Assembly (NCBI GenBank): GCA_030544235.1
Contig: CM060470.1
Coordinates: forward strand, 24,296,098-24,360,097
Direction: 5' to 3'
From: Lepturacanthus savala
Taxonomy: Eukaryota > Chordata > Actinopteri > Scombriformes > Trichiuridae
DNA length: 64,000 nt
The translations under genes and the position numbers were made by a program. This document shows positions 10,253 through 22,142 of this stretch, one piece after another. Each line of letters starts with the position of its first letter. Position 1 is the first letter of the stretch. The notes beneath the pieces are model-generated. The model searched no databases and was not told the DNA's origin. It was given only the letters and a program-made list of their open reading frames with translations.

Positions 10253-10295
10253 TATTTTCATGTGTCTTAAAATAGTTTTAAGACGCATGAAAATA
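10253..10295. repeat. Near-perfect 20-bp hairpin with 3-nt loop
   Basis: Arm 10253-10272 (TATTTTCATGTGTCTTAAAA) and arm 10276-10295 pair at 19 of 20 positions. The one mismatch would be a U-G wobble if the + strand were transcribed. The loop is TAG. No flanking extension of the stem is visible, so it is too short for a usual microRNA precursor. Confidence 0.85.
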
Positions 10296-10484
10296 CTCTG
10301 CTTGGAATTCAAATTTGTGTCCAACATTTTTTTTTTTTTAACGAAAAATAAGTTAATTAGAAGCAATTCTCTAATAATGTCTGCCCCTACCTGAATTTTG
10401 TTACTTTTAAAAGTGTGACTGCAGGATGTAATATTCCTAATTCCATATTCTCCTAATTTCTCTATAAAGTCCATTTCAGTGTAT

Positions 10485-10600
10485 GTAGAATAGAAAAGAA
10501 TATATTTTTATTGTCCACTGGGGTGGAAATTTGTCTTTGGCTCACCAAGCGGCAGCATACAAAGCAGAGTAGGAGTCAGACATTCAGTAAACAGACAAAA
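10485..10600 (-). mobile_element. Probable LINE 3'-end remnant (antisense)
   Basis: The words TAGAATAGAAAAGAATAT, TTTATTGTCCACTGGGGTGG and AAATTTGTCTTTGGCTCA resemble, in antisense, the 3' tails common on teleost non-LTR retrotransposons (CCACC...GGACAATAAA followed by TATTCTATTC-like repeats). No coding part is attached. The call rests on recognition of the tail only. Confidence 0.45.
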
Positions 10601-13532
10601 GACAAGGCCACTTTAAACATTTGAAACAGTTCATGTCATTATCGGTGGCTAGATCTCATCAGTGACTTTATTGAGTTGGGAATATTAATTGCACCTGGGA
10701 AAAGGATTTCTTTTTTGGTTGCTAAAACAACTCTAAAGCATTTTCTAGATTTTAAAGGCTCAAACTGGCTAAAGAGAGAATGGGTGCTATCATCCCTGGA
10801 TACTCCTCACTTTCTTTCTTCTTTCTGTGAAAGGATGAGAGTTTTCTGAAAATTTTGCTTTCAAATGACGTTTGTTTTGAGTTTGTTTGTTTTAAGATCT
10901 ACAATTTAGATGACTGTACCAGATATTTAATGCATATTGGATAATGATTGGTGTCCAAACTAGTTGATGTCTGAAATCATGCTTATTGGTACACGTCATA
11001 TGTCTGTCCCACTCTATACATGCATTATTTTGCACAGTGGAGCTGAAATATCCAAGTGATGTAACAATAAGTCGTTTTGTCTCAGACCCTGCTGAGATTT
11101 CCTACTTGGGCTCTGGACCCTGGCTTGGAAACTATGGTATAAAGTAATACTATACAAGGAAGGTTTTCAATGGCCAATTTGCTGAAAATAACCTGCTGCA
11201 ACAAAGGTCAACAAAGTCAACCAGTTATTTGTGGAAATGCTTAGACTGAGGTCTGACATCCACAGTGAATGCAGCAGTGCTATTCAGACTGGAGGCAAAC
11301 CATATGCTATGCAGTGCGTCACTGTAGGCTAGCGTGTCACATTCATAATGCAAACACTTCCTTTGGGCACACATGCAAAATGCATGGTGATTGGAACACT
11401 GAGCGAAGACTATAGGACACATTGTTTTATTGAGGTGCTGTTAAGACCACTAAAGAGCAAGGATCTTTAACTGAGGAACAGTTACACAGTAATTGGCTTT
11501 TCTGGGGTGTCTGACCTTTGCGTAACAGGTTGATGAGCTGTGATCTCTAATAACAATGCTGTGCACTGAAATCACCAACACACAACTGCCACTCACCCAT
11601 CCTGATAAAAATATGATATATAGATTTAATTATGACACAATACTTTGAAGACAAACCCATCTAATGTTTTTCCTGAAACATTAACAGACACGCACAGGAG
11701 CAAACCTCCACTACAGGGAAGCCATGTAGTTCACATGCAGGATAGAAGGACTTAGTTGTCATGTGCTGGGTAAAATCTGAGCAGGACGGGTGCGGTGTTT
11801 CCATAATACTGCCGCATTTTCACTGAGCCTGAAGGCAACTGCATAGCAGGGCCACCCATGTTGTGCCGTGCTGAGGCTTGTGCAGTACAGTAAACATGGC
11901 AGGGGCCTTTTGGACTGGCTTCTCCAGCCCCTGGCCAAGCTGTCTGTAGTGGATGCCAACCAGAACTGACTGAAAAAAAGACTGAGTGTCCTATAAGTTA
12001 GCCCTGCCAGTATATTCCAATGGCTTGCCCAAGTAGATGAAATATTCACAGCACTGCCAATGGAGATGAAAGCAACTGCAGACACGTCATTAATTTGTCA
12101 TGTTGTCCAGAGGAAACCTTCTTTTTATTCTAAATCATGGGTTTGTCTTAAGAAATCCCAAAATGAGACTGTGATGGATTTTCCCAATGAAGACAAATTG
12201 CTGAGGCCAGTGCAGCTCCAGCTCTCTGTAAAACAATAATAATGACGAAATACACTGGTGATTCTCAGTAAATACATAGAGCTAAGTGACTCATTTTAGT
12301 CTGACAAAACTCTTTTAGCCCAATCATAACCAGACCTTGTATTTTATAATAGCTGGAAACAGAGCCAACACTTTTCAGTGAACATGAACCTAAGGTTTAG
12401 AGCGTAACCAAAGTGGCACTTTACCTGCAATAAATTTGAATTAAGATGAACATATTAATATACTGATATTTAACCCTGTACTTTTGTGCTAACATTGGAC
12501 ATATAACCTGTTGTCACTGCCACCCACTCAGCATGAGAACGCATACAAGCTTCATGTAGAATCATGTAATTTCCTGTCTTTTGTAAACATTCTACAAGGA
12601 GCTAGATATTACTCTGTACACTTGTAAATATATCGGTCATCTCTGTGGTCAGAACCTGTGTGTGTGAGTGAAAGTAAGGAAGCAGCAACACATCAGTGGA
12701 GCTCCAAGAAAGAAAGAAAAAGAAAACACAGCACTGTAATCACAGAACACAGCAATCCAGACATAAGGGTCTACATTGGTTGGTGTGTGTTCTATTTAAC
12801 ATGCACAGTCTGGTATGCAGCATATAAAATATGGAGTTTATGTAGCTTGCATAACATACTTATGTTATACATTATGTAAGGCTGTTTTTTATATGTATAT
12901 TAAAAGCAGCTATTATGAATACACTTGACCTGTAATATCTTTTAGTCAGATTTTTTCACTAAATGTCAAACGGATCCTTATATTGTCTGAATTATGTCAT
13001 CTTATGTTATGGAGAATAATAGACCTTATACTTGACATGTTTCCGTAAACTCTCTTAGGCTTTGTTGCTTTAAATGGTTCCTTTTTATATTTTCATCCTG
13101 TCTGTTACACTGAGCTTACACGCCATCTGGAAAGTGCCGGCTCTGGTTTTAGGTCCAAGGGCAGAGGCTCCTTGTGACAATATCCTGAACCCTGCGTGGC
13201 CCCTCTAAAAGGCAGCTCCAAATAAACTCACTACCATTGTCATTTTGATAAAGCAAGTAACACATTCTTTGTCATTTAACACCAGTCACATCACCCTGTT
13301 CATGTTTTCTCTGTGCCAATTACCAACAGGTAAATTGGGGCCCCTCTGGGTCTTAACGTGTGGTGACTGTCAGTATTATGTGTGGTGAAAGCAAGCATTG
13401 TAGCCCAGTGACATATCACGTTACCTTGACAACAACAAAACATGTTGTGTATGATTGTGGTTTTGGGACATTATCCCTAAATCCTCACAGACCTCAGTGC
13501 GTGAGTATGGATTTTGGGATTGGGCCTTGAAG

Positions 13533-13749
13533 TGCGCTTTTTTCCACTGTCAGTATGGTATGGTACTGTATGGATTGGTACGAGTTTGGGTCTGTAATGG
13601 ATACCCCCTGGAGTATGGTTCATATGTCTAGGTACCCCAACCAAACGGGTTACTAAAATGGTAACCAGTGCCTTGGGACCAGTACGGTAATCGAAATGCT
13701 AAATTATGCGTACCTTTCCATCCTGCACCGCATAGTGGAAACGTGCCGC
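13533..13749. mobile_element. Short non-autonomous DNA element (MITE) with GTTTCCACT-type ends
   Basis: The left end reads GCGCTTTTTTCCACTGTCAG and the right end, on the other strand, reads GCACGTTTCCACTATGCGG. The roughly 217-bp interior is rich in GGTACC/GGTACG/GGTATG words. This layout matches a widespread teleost MITE type. I cannot see a clear target-site duplication, so the superfamily is open. Confidence 0.55.
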
Positions 13750-16124
13750 ATGATTAACATCAGGGGTGTTCACTGCTATTCCCTTGCAACACTTTGAACA
13801 GTCAGCTTTCTGAAATTGAATGAAACCAACAAACTACAGTAAACCAGACTAAGCATGATTTATTTGAATGTCCAGCAGAATAGGTTTTCTTGTGTTGCAA
13901 AACAGTTAACATAGTTTCATGAGACCTTTTAGATAGATGCAGTTGAAGGTGGAGATGTTTTGCTTTTGGTGGAAAAAAATGCTTGTTTAGGGAAAGGAGG
14001 AAAAGAAACTTTGTCTTCAATTAGCATGAGTCAGATACATACTCTTTGTCCTGTGTCTTTCTGTTTGTGGCCTCCCTCTGCTTGCATGTGACTGATGGGA
14101 ATGACCGCGGGCTGTGAGTATTTATGTCTACTTATTGATGTTATGGATGTTAAATTCCCTGTATGTGGTGTGCCTTTGCACGGACAGTGAGGTTATTGTG
14201 TTGTTGTGTGCTATCTACAAAAGCACAACAGGGATGAGGCCCACTGAGAATTCAATGCATTTGATTTTCCACAATTTTGGGCATTGCAGTAGCTCCCATG
14301 CTATAGCGAAGACCACATGTCAAGGATGAGTCCTTCCCACAGTGTCCTGGGTTTGATTCCCAACCGGGTCCTTTGCTGCCTAGAATCTCTCTCCCCTGCC
14401 TTTCCAGTCACTCTCTCCTGTCAAGTCAAGCAGAAAGGCCCCCCAAAAATCTTTCAATAAAAGAAGAATTTTCACAATTTTGCATTTATTTATCGCCTGT
14501 TATTTAAAGGGATTTTGTAAATGTGTATAACAATATTCATGGATGTTGGCATAAAACAGAGTTTTGGTGATTGAATTCTTTCGATTTGAAGCTTAGTCAC
14601 AGTGTAGGCAGAAGATAGGAGGTAGGACAGGATTCTCTGGGCCCAGTGGTTCAAAGAATTGAATCTGGATAAGAATGATGTAGATCTGGAAATCACATTT
14701 TGCCAAAGCAACATTGTATATGATCACTCTGATCCAGATCCCAACTTTTCAAGATGACCAAATCTGGATTACCAGTGCTCTAAATTAAACAATATATCAG
14801 AATGTAGGGTACCAGCTTTGTAAAGAGCAACAGGTACAGTAACCAGCACTGAATCACTTATTTAAACAGTTTTTAAAAGTTAGTCTGCCAACAACATTAC
14901 AAAGAACAATTATTGCACTTTGACAGCTTTGCCTAATATCATCCACCCTGAATCTACCTTCTGGAATAAAGATTAGAATTGGATCTGAATCAAAGTTATT
15001 TAAATCCCACTAAAATATACCGAAGGTTCAGAACCAGATCAAAACCAGTATTTGATTATGTGGTCTAATTGGCTTTCAGAATATTCTCTGATCAGATTAC
15101 TCTAGATGCATTGGTGTTGTAGTAAATGAGAAAAGCCAGCAGGTGATTGATAGAAACCTCTGGAGAAGTCCCTGGATGCACCTGCGGACAGATTTAATCG
15201 GAAGAACGTAGGCAGGGAGATCATTAGTCAGGTATAATGACGTCAGAATTGTCAATGAAGCGATTTTTGACAGTGTGGGAAAGCGGAAGTGACGGAGAGT
15301 AACAGGACATGAGAAAATAGCAGACATCCTAAATAGAGGCGAGGACAGAGATCTTCCTTCCTTAACCTTCCAAAGCTTCATGTAACAGTTGTGTGTAAAT
15401 TATGTATCTACCATATGTGCATTGTGCCACTGCTTTCTGGCTTGTTGTCATAAGACACTTTATATAAAAGTGGACCAGTTTGCACATGATTAGATCACAA
15501 GATTAAGAAAAACAAAAGGGAAAACAACTTGCCATTTCACAGTTAAATTCAATGTGGTTTTAATTAAAAATCTAAGTCATGCAGAACATACACCCGAGTC
15601 AAGAAACAAAAGGACATTTTCCATTATTAACTGAACTGTTTTCCAGCTTTTTTGTGGTCTCATTTAGTGGACTGGAACAAAATGTATCATCAAGATATGG
15701 CTTACTGATTGTGATTAGGTTCCTGAAACTGAAAAATGTTTTATTCTATATGGGTCCATGGATTAGATTTGAGGCACGTTTTCCTTTTTTGGTGTACAGT
15801 TTCAGGCTTGAGTTTTCAACATGTTCAAAATGTTATTTAATGAGAAAACTGTGTCTCTCTTTTCTCTCATCAACTCTCTGCCAATAATCTGTGTTGTGTG
15901 TAATGCGTTGCAGCAGAAATACAGTGCCTACTGGTAAGATAAGTGTGTGCTAGTAATGGATGAACTAAAACAAAAGCTTTTAGAAAGAAACTTCTTAAAA
16001 TACCCAATGATTTTAGGAAAGGCTGTTGCATGGACCACAACAGATAAAAAAAAAAATCCAACCTTCTTTACAGATGTGTTGTAGTGTTATGTTACATGCT
16101 GCTGCTTGACTGCAGCCCATGTAC
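13750..16124. other. No gene seen; possible old interspersed repeat at about 14640-15110
   Basis: The stretch is AT-rich with only short frames. Between about 14640 and 15110 there is an unusual density of related words on both strands (GATCTGGAAATC, GATCCAGATCCC, AAATCTGGATT, GGATCTGAATC, CCAGATCAAAACC, GATCAGATTAC). This suggests a decayed repeat with internal inverted segments, but I find no clean ends and no protein similarity. Confidence 0.4.
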
Positions 16125-16915
16125 AATAGTGTTAAAAATTAAACTGCTTCACATCTATGCGGCATGGAGTCAATCAACTTGTGGCACCTTTCAGCTATTA
16201 TTCCATTCCAACATTTTTAACAACATTCCACAAGCCATTTGCATTTCTTGGTTTTGCCTCAGAAACAAGATTTTTGATGTTACCCCACAAGTTCTTGGCT
16301 GGATTACAGTCCGGGGTTTGGGCTGGCCACTTCATAACATTAATTGTATTCGTTTGCAACCAAGATTTTGGTCATTTACTATTGTATATGGGGTCATTGT
16401 CTTGTTGAAACCCATTTCAAGGGCATTTCCTCTTCAGCATAAGGCAACATGACCTCTTCAAGTATTTTGATATATGCAAACTGATCTATGATCCCTGGTA
16501 TGCGATTAATAGGCCGACACCATAGTAAGAGAAACATCCCCATATCATGATGCTTGCACCACCATTCTTCACTGTGTTCAGAGTGAACTGTGGCCTGAAT
16601 TCAGAGTTTGGAGGTTGTATCACAAACTACCTGTAGCCCTTGGACCCAAAAAGAACAAATTTATTATCAGTCCACAAAATGTTCCTCCATTTCTCTTTAG
16701 GCCAGTTTGTGTGTTCTTTGGGAAATTGTAACCTCTTCTGCATATGCCTTTGTTAACAGATGGACGTTGCAGGTGATTCTTGCAAGTCACAGCACTTACT
16801 CCAGACTGTCTTTGATCATCCTGGAGCTGATCATTGGTTGAGCCTTTGCCATTCTGGTTATTCTTAGATCCATTCTGATGGTTGTCTTCCATTTTCTGTC
16901 ATGTGTCTCTAGTTT
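16125..16915 (-). pseudogene. Decayed Tc1/mariner transposase
   Basis: On the minus strand, pieces of a Tc1-type transposase can be read in order but in shifting frames. They include a linker region (CKNHLQRPSV), the segment LFFLGPRATG, the core word WGCFSYYGVG, the second catalytic Asp context GFQQDNDP, and PAQTPDCNPAKNLWGNIKNL, ending in DSMPHRCEA. In intact relatives the fourth piece is PDLNPIENLW; here the catalytic Glu is replaced by Lys, so the DDE triad is broken even apart from the stops and frameshifts. The N-terminal DNA-binding domain is not recognisable, and I could not find terminal inverted repeats or a TA duplication. This lineage differs from the Tc1 copy at 28 kb, whose core words are FIFQHDLAPAH and PDLNPIENLG. 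It is a relic with no coding capacity. Confidence 0.85.
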
Positions 16916-17382
16916 TGCTCACCATTTTAAGGAATTGGAAATCAAAGTTTTCCCCTCTTGAATCAACTTTTTAATCAAAGTATGCTGTTCTTCTGAACAA
17001 TGTCTTGAACAACCCTTTTTCCACGAATGAGAATACACAATACTCTAACAAATCCGATGTAAGTAAAAGGATAAACCTGCGGGGGTGAATTCCAGAAAGA
17101 AGACAAATCAGTCTTTCGTCCAATGCACGTGATATGAGAAGATGTCTCAGTGCCACAAACAAATCACAGGTACAATCTTGCATTCCATTTGTAAAGACAT
17201 GACTTGGGTATATGTATTGGAGAAGGACAGCTTTCAAAACCTTGTCAAAGTACTTGATCCGAGGTACGTTATGCCCAGGTTTTGCTTTTTTTGGATACAT
17301 TTCGTGCAGCAATGTCCATGTTTCTCTTGCGTGACACGACAATTGAAAATAAAGAGAATAACTGAAAACCTAGGTAATTGTG

Positions 17383-17465
17383 GTATACTGTGATATACTG
17401 TATATCGTTATTGTGATATAAAATCATTTATTTCGTGATGTTTTTTTCAACATCGCCCAGCAATA
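17383..17465. mobile_element. Fragment of a teleost GGGCGATATG-type DNA element
   Basis: Alternating TATACTGTGATATACTG/ATATCGTTATTGTGATA words run into AACATCGCCCAGCAATAC. On the minus strand this reads TGCTGGGCGATGTTG, like the ends of a common hAT-like teleost repeat. Only one end is present. Confidence 0.35.
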
Positions 17466-18826
17466 CACTACTGTATCATGTCTAAACCTGCAGCTGAACA
17501 GGTAGTTGAAGATGCAATGTTAGTGGGCCACTGTGCCGTCTTTGTGTTGGTTTGCTGCTGTTATCACAATTATATAACTTTTTCTTTGAAATTCAAATAA
17601 TAACAATAAAAACTCACTTTCGGTTGGGATGAGACCGTTTCAGTTGGGGCAGATTTGAAAAGTGTTTGGGTCACCTCTGGTTTTAGACCTGTACAAAATT
17701 CTACCTGAGTGTGGTTAATCAGACTCCCAACAAACAAACAAACAAACAAACAGACCAATGTGTTTCCCATTTTGCTTTTTCTTTCTGGCAGAACTTTTCT
17801 GAATGCTCCAGATGGGTTTTCAATCTGGATCACTTTTTCTTGTTTTTCCTTAAGTTGCAATTTGTCAGGTTTTCTAAACCAAATGAAAAACAATCTTCAC
17901 TTGAGGCAATGAGCAACACCTACAGTCTTGTTGCAAATTGGGTCAGATTTTAATTACAGCTTGTTTTTTCTACTAGATAACATTTATTCATGTTATGTAT
18001 GTCTGTTGATCTTGTCAACCGTATACATAGCTTGGCTCAGAAACTTGTATACGTGGTGCACCTGCGATAGCAGTTGCATGGTTGACTTCTCATGTGTAAA
18101 AGGTGCACATCACTCATCTACAGTTCAGATATGCCTAGAGGTGGGAGATCCAGTGCAGTTATTTCTAGCTGAATACACTTATTACGTAACTCAAGAAAAT
18201 TTAACTGGCAGACCAATCTCGTTTGACTTATTTAATCATTTGTAAGAAACTGTTTCTCTATTTTTCTATTTTGGTTCAGGAAATGTATAATGTGAACCTA
18301 TTATATGTGTGAAATGGCACTAGCACGTCAAACATTTAAAACATCCAAGTATAAACATCAGCGTCAATCCTCAAGCATCAGGGTGGAGCGGATTGTCTGG
18401 GTGCAAATCATGCAAGTAGAGTGTTGTCAGAATGGTACAGACAGCATTCATCACATTCCTCAACAGATGCCACAGACGTAAGACCAGCACGCCTTAAATG
18501 CAATGGAGCTGAACCTGGTGCAGCCAAACCAAGGGAATCAGAGCTGACTGGGGCACTGACAGAGAATGCTTTGAGGTGAAAAATACTGTTAAATGAACAG
18601 AATTCTTACCATTGCCTCGTCTGCAGCTCGCACCACCCAAAATGTATAAACAGAGCTGATGAATATCTGTGTTGATAGATGCATTAGCACGCATTTCAAC
18701 AGCAAATTAAACTGCACATGGCAGTATGGAATGTTACTCGCATTAAAATTTCCTATCCTGTATAAGCTCCAGGTTACAGTATGAGGGGTTTCACTCCAGA
18801 ATGTGCTATACAGCATAAATCATTGT
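17466..18826. other. No gene seen
   Basis: Unique-looking AT-rich DNA. It contains a short (CAAA)n stretch at about 17732-17752. The open frames here (up to about 107 codons) show no domain or signal that I recognise. Confidence 0.5.
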
Positions 18827-19440
18827 CAGTGGTGGACGAAGTCCTCAGTATTTCTACTTTTAATAAAGTATAGGATCTGTCATCTAAAAAAAATACTCAA
18901 CAGGTAAAAGCCATGAAAATGTGAAGTAAAAGTACAGAAGTATTATCAGAAAAATGAACCTAAAATATTACATGGTACTCATTATGCAGACCGTTATATT
19001 ATGTATATAATACTAATTGTTTTAAATCATTAAATTCATGTGAGAGCATTTTAATGTTTTTGTCCATCAATGAAGAGCCAATTTGAAATACTTTGTGTAG
19101 CTTAATAGTAATGGTACTCCATCATAATATTTGGCACCTTTCACACAAAGTACACAACAAATTTAAGAATAAGAAATACAAATAAGAAAAGAACAACAAT
19201 TTAATAAAATATAGATAATAGAATATGTAAAATGTTTTTAAAAATCATCTAAAAAGTAACTAAAGCTGTCAAATAGATGTAGTGAATTGGAAGTGTGAAG
19301 AAGAATCATATGGACATACTCGAGTAAGGTACAAGTGCTTCTAAATTGTACTATTTACTTTCCCCCAATAATTATTTGGAGAACTACACTTGAATAAGAC
19401 TTGAATATTACAAAAGTAATTGCCTTTTTGCCATTTTACT
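18827..19440 (+). mobile_element. hAT-like GTACTTTTACTT family, copy with a decayed right end
   Basis: It begins CAGTGGTGGACGAAGT, the canonical left end of this dispersed teleost family. Family-typical words follow (TAAAAGTACAGAAGTATTAT, ACTCGAGTAAGGTACAAGTG). The expected right end (TTCCACCACTG) is not visible near 19440. Confidence 0.65.
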
Positions 19441-20634
19441 TGTGCTTTTCTTTTTTCATATAAACCATGAGTAATGCCATGTTTCTAAAAAGAATAGTGT
19501 ATTTGGAAATGAGAGCTTCAACACTGATGCTGAGCATTTGGTCTCAAACGCTGTAAAATTGGTTTTGCTGTGTGCTCCACATCAGTTCTCCAGATGTTTG
19601 TTGTTCAACAAGGACTTCATTTGAGTGGAGCAGTGTGGAGGCTTTAAATAGTGTTTAAAAATTCAATGTTGTTCTTCCATAATTGCATCACATTTTAAGC
19701 TGTTTAGATTTAGTGTAGTGGATTGTTTCAGTGGTGCATTTAAATGATAATTCATGACTCCAGTTCATGATGTTTCAGCCTCTTCAGGTTTAAAAGAAAC
19801 CTACAACACTGTGAACCATCATAAGTACAGACACATTTCCAAAATCCTTCAGTTTTCCAAATCTCAGTCCCTCATCTTAACAAAGTTTGTCAGTGTGGGA
19901 CATTCCCAAGAATTTTAAATAGATATCTAACCTAAAAAAACAAGAATAGCAGCCCTGTGAAAACATGGAAGGGATTTTCAGCCATCATGGATGGGGATCA
20001 GACATGCGGTTTGTGAAAGAAAACTACAAAGAGTTGCATGTGCAGTAACTTCCCGCTCCAAGACCTGTTCTTGAGGAACTGAACAGAAAATCTTCAAAAG
20101 TGGCTTGGAGTGAGCATATGCTTCTTTTTTCACATTTCATTTTTGACATTTTGTCCCTCTTTTCCCTCTTCCTGTCTACCACTGGGGCAAAACACCAGCA
20201 GGGGAGGGATTGTGTTTGATTGTGGTGGACCAAAACCCAGACTACTGACCAATACGTGTTTTGAATCAAGACTAAAAGGATCAGATTTAAAGTGATGGAG
20301 TGGAGAATGGAAGTAGGCAGAGCCCTGTGGGTTGGCAGACATAAAGAGTTGTGAAAGATTGTTGCCAGAGGACAGCCAACTGGATGGTATCTGTGGTCAA
20401 CAAGACATTGCCTTTATTTCCTTGGATTGTCTGTTGCCAGTTCTCTAAGTCTGTTTAGAGTAAGTCTGCTAAAGCTTGAACCTGCCAACTTTAACCTGGA
20501 ATTCTGATTTGTAATGTGCTTGTTCTACAAAAATTCAGCTTTTATCCCCAGTGATTAGTATGTGGATGTTTCTGAGCCACTGAAAATCATATTTAACCTT
20601 CACTTTTGCTCTATGTTTCTCTGTGGGTCACAAA
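19441..20634. other. No gene seen
   Basis: AT-rich single-copy-looking DNA between two transposon copies. Short frames only, none with recognisable features. Confidence 0.5.
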
Positions 20635-21058
20635 CAGTGGTGGAAGAAGTGCTCATATCCTCATATCATATCTTAAGTAAAATAACCACTACAGTATTGT
20701 AAAATACTACATTACAAGTTATAGCCCTGCATAAAAAATCCTATTTACCTAAAGGTACATTAGTACAGTATTAACAACATGTAGTACTTGAAGTACTTTT
20801 TTCCCCTTTTGGACTTTTTCTCTAATCTTTTTTTTTTTCTTTTTTTTTATCGGTGATTATTGGTGAAATATTGGATCATTCGGACATTTATTAAAATGAA
20901 ACCGCATGAGTTTTAGAGTGAAAAATCATTATTTTGTAAAGTAGAAAGTATATTTCCCTCTGAAATGTAGTAGAGTGAAAGAATAAGTAGCATGAATTGG
21001 AAATATCTCTAAAGTACCTCATCATTTTAGTACAATACTTGAGTGAATACTACCACTG
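20635..21058 (+). mobile_element. hAT-like GTACTTTTACTT family, full-length short copy
   Basis: Left end CAGTGGTGGAAGAAGTGC; right end ATACTACCACTG, which on the other strand reads CAGTGGTAGTATTCACTCAAG. Flanks are GTCACAAA and ATCATAAG, which agree at only 5 of 8 positions, so the target duplication is old or lost. The copy is about 424 bp and non-coding, so it was moved by a transposase encoded elsewhere. Confidence 0.75.
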
Positions 21059-21151
21059 ATCATAAGTCATTTTAAAGAGGTAAAGATAAGACGTAATGTT
21101 GGCAAAAATATCTATTTTAGTTTTACTGCCAAAGACAAATTTGTTCCTTAA

Positions 21152-22138
21152 AGGGATAGTATGGTATTTTTGACATGAATCTGTATAGCATCCCTATTAT
21201 CAGTGTCGTACACTCACACTGACTTACCCCCGACAGTGGTAAGTCTTTCTTCTCAAAACAGCATGTGTTCAAAAGAGTGATTTATATAAATCACAAAACC
21301 AATATCCATGAAAAAGTCACACCTTATAATCACTTGGCCCTACTTTCTCTCCATTACTATCAGTGGGCACTGTCATCCTGTTGACTGCTGTGCACTATTC
21401 AACGCAACATTTTTCAGTTGTTCTGCAGTATTTGCATGTTGATATCAGCATCGCTAAAGAGCTAGTTTGAGAGAAGTAGATCGACACATTTACAGACATC
21501 CCAAGTTCCAGAAAGTCATTTCAGGGAGATGTTTATCGACCCCCCCGTCCACCCAGTCCACACCGGGTGGAGCTGGGGCTCTCTCCTATGCCTGTGCAAT
21601 CGAATTGAAGCGATCCACGTTACTGTCTTGTCTGCACACTCTCATTCGCATTGTAAAAAAAACACTCACTTGCATAGTATAAAATTTGGGATAGATTTTG
21701 GGATATATTTCCGACTTGCGCGCATCAGGGAGCCACTATCAAAATCAAGGAGACTCCCAGAACTTCCGGGAGACTTGGGATGATACAAGCTATAAACATA
21801 ATATACATATGTGTAAAAATGGGGCACACTTGTTGTAGCAACAAAGGACGTAGCTCTGGTCGTCTTGCGGCAGCGCGTAGAGATTACAAGGTGTGACTTT
21901 TTCATGGATATTGACTCTTTGATGCATATAAAGCATTCTTTTGAACACATGCTATTTTGAGAAGAAAGACGTTTTATTTTAGTGTCCCATGGAAACCTGC
22001 CAGACGACTTTTGTTTTGACCAGAACCGGACCAGAACTTGGCTCACAGGACACTGTCGGGGGTAAGTCAGTGTAAGTGTACAACACTAATGATAGGGATG
22101 CTATACAGATTCATGTCAAAAATACCATACTATCCCTT
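21152..22138. mobile_element. Non-autonomous element with TTAA target duplication and long inverted ends
   Basis: TTAA at 21148-21151 precedes AGGGATAGTATGGTATTTTT, and the mirror image ends just before TTAA at 22139-22142. The terminal inverted repeats run about 90 bp with only a few differences (for example TATTATCAGTGTCG against TATCATTAGTGTTG). Homology between the arms resumes further in (CTTTCTTCTCAAAA, CATGTGTTCAAAAGA, AATATCCATGAAAAAGTC) after a segment of about 80 bp present only in the right arm. The interior has a GC-rich part (about 21538-21620) and no transposase. TTAA duplications are typical of the piggyBac and Kolobok groups; I cannot choose between them. Confidence 0.85.
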
Positions 22139-22142
22139 TTAA

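Larger units (their letters stand above)
9309..13532. other. Unique AT-rich DNA, no gene seen
   Basis: No open frame longer than about 110 codons and none resembling a known protein. The stretch holds a near-perfect 20-bp hairpin at 10253-10295, a short T tract near 10327-10341 and a probable LINE 3' tail at about 10485-10600. I see no exon, RNA gene or promoter that I could defend. Confidence 0.6.
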
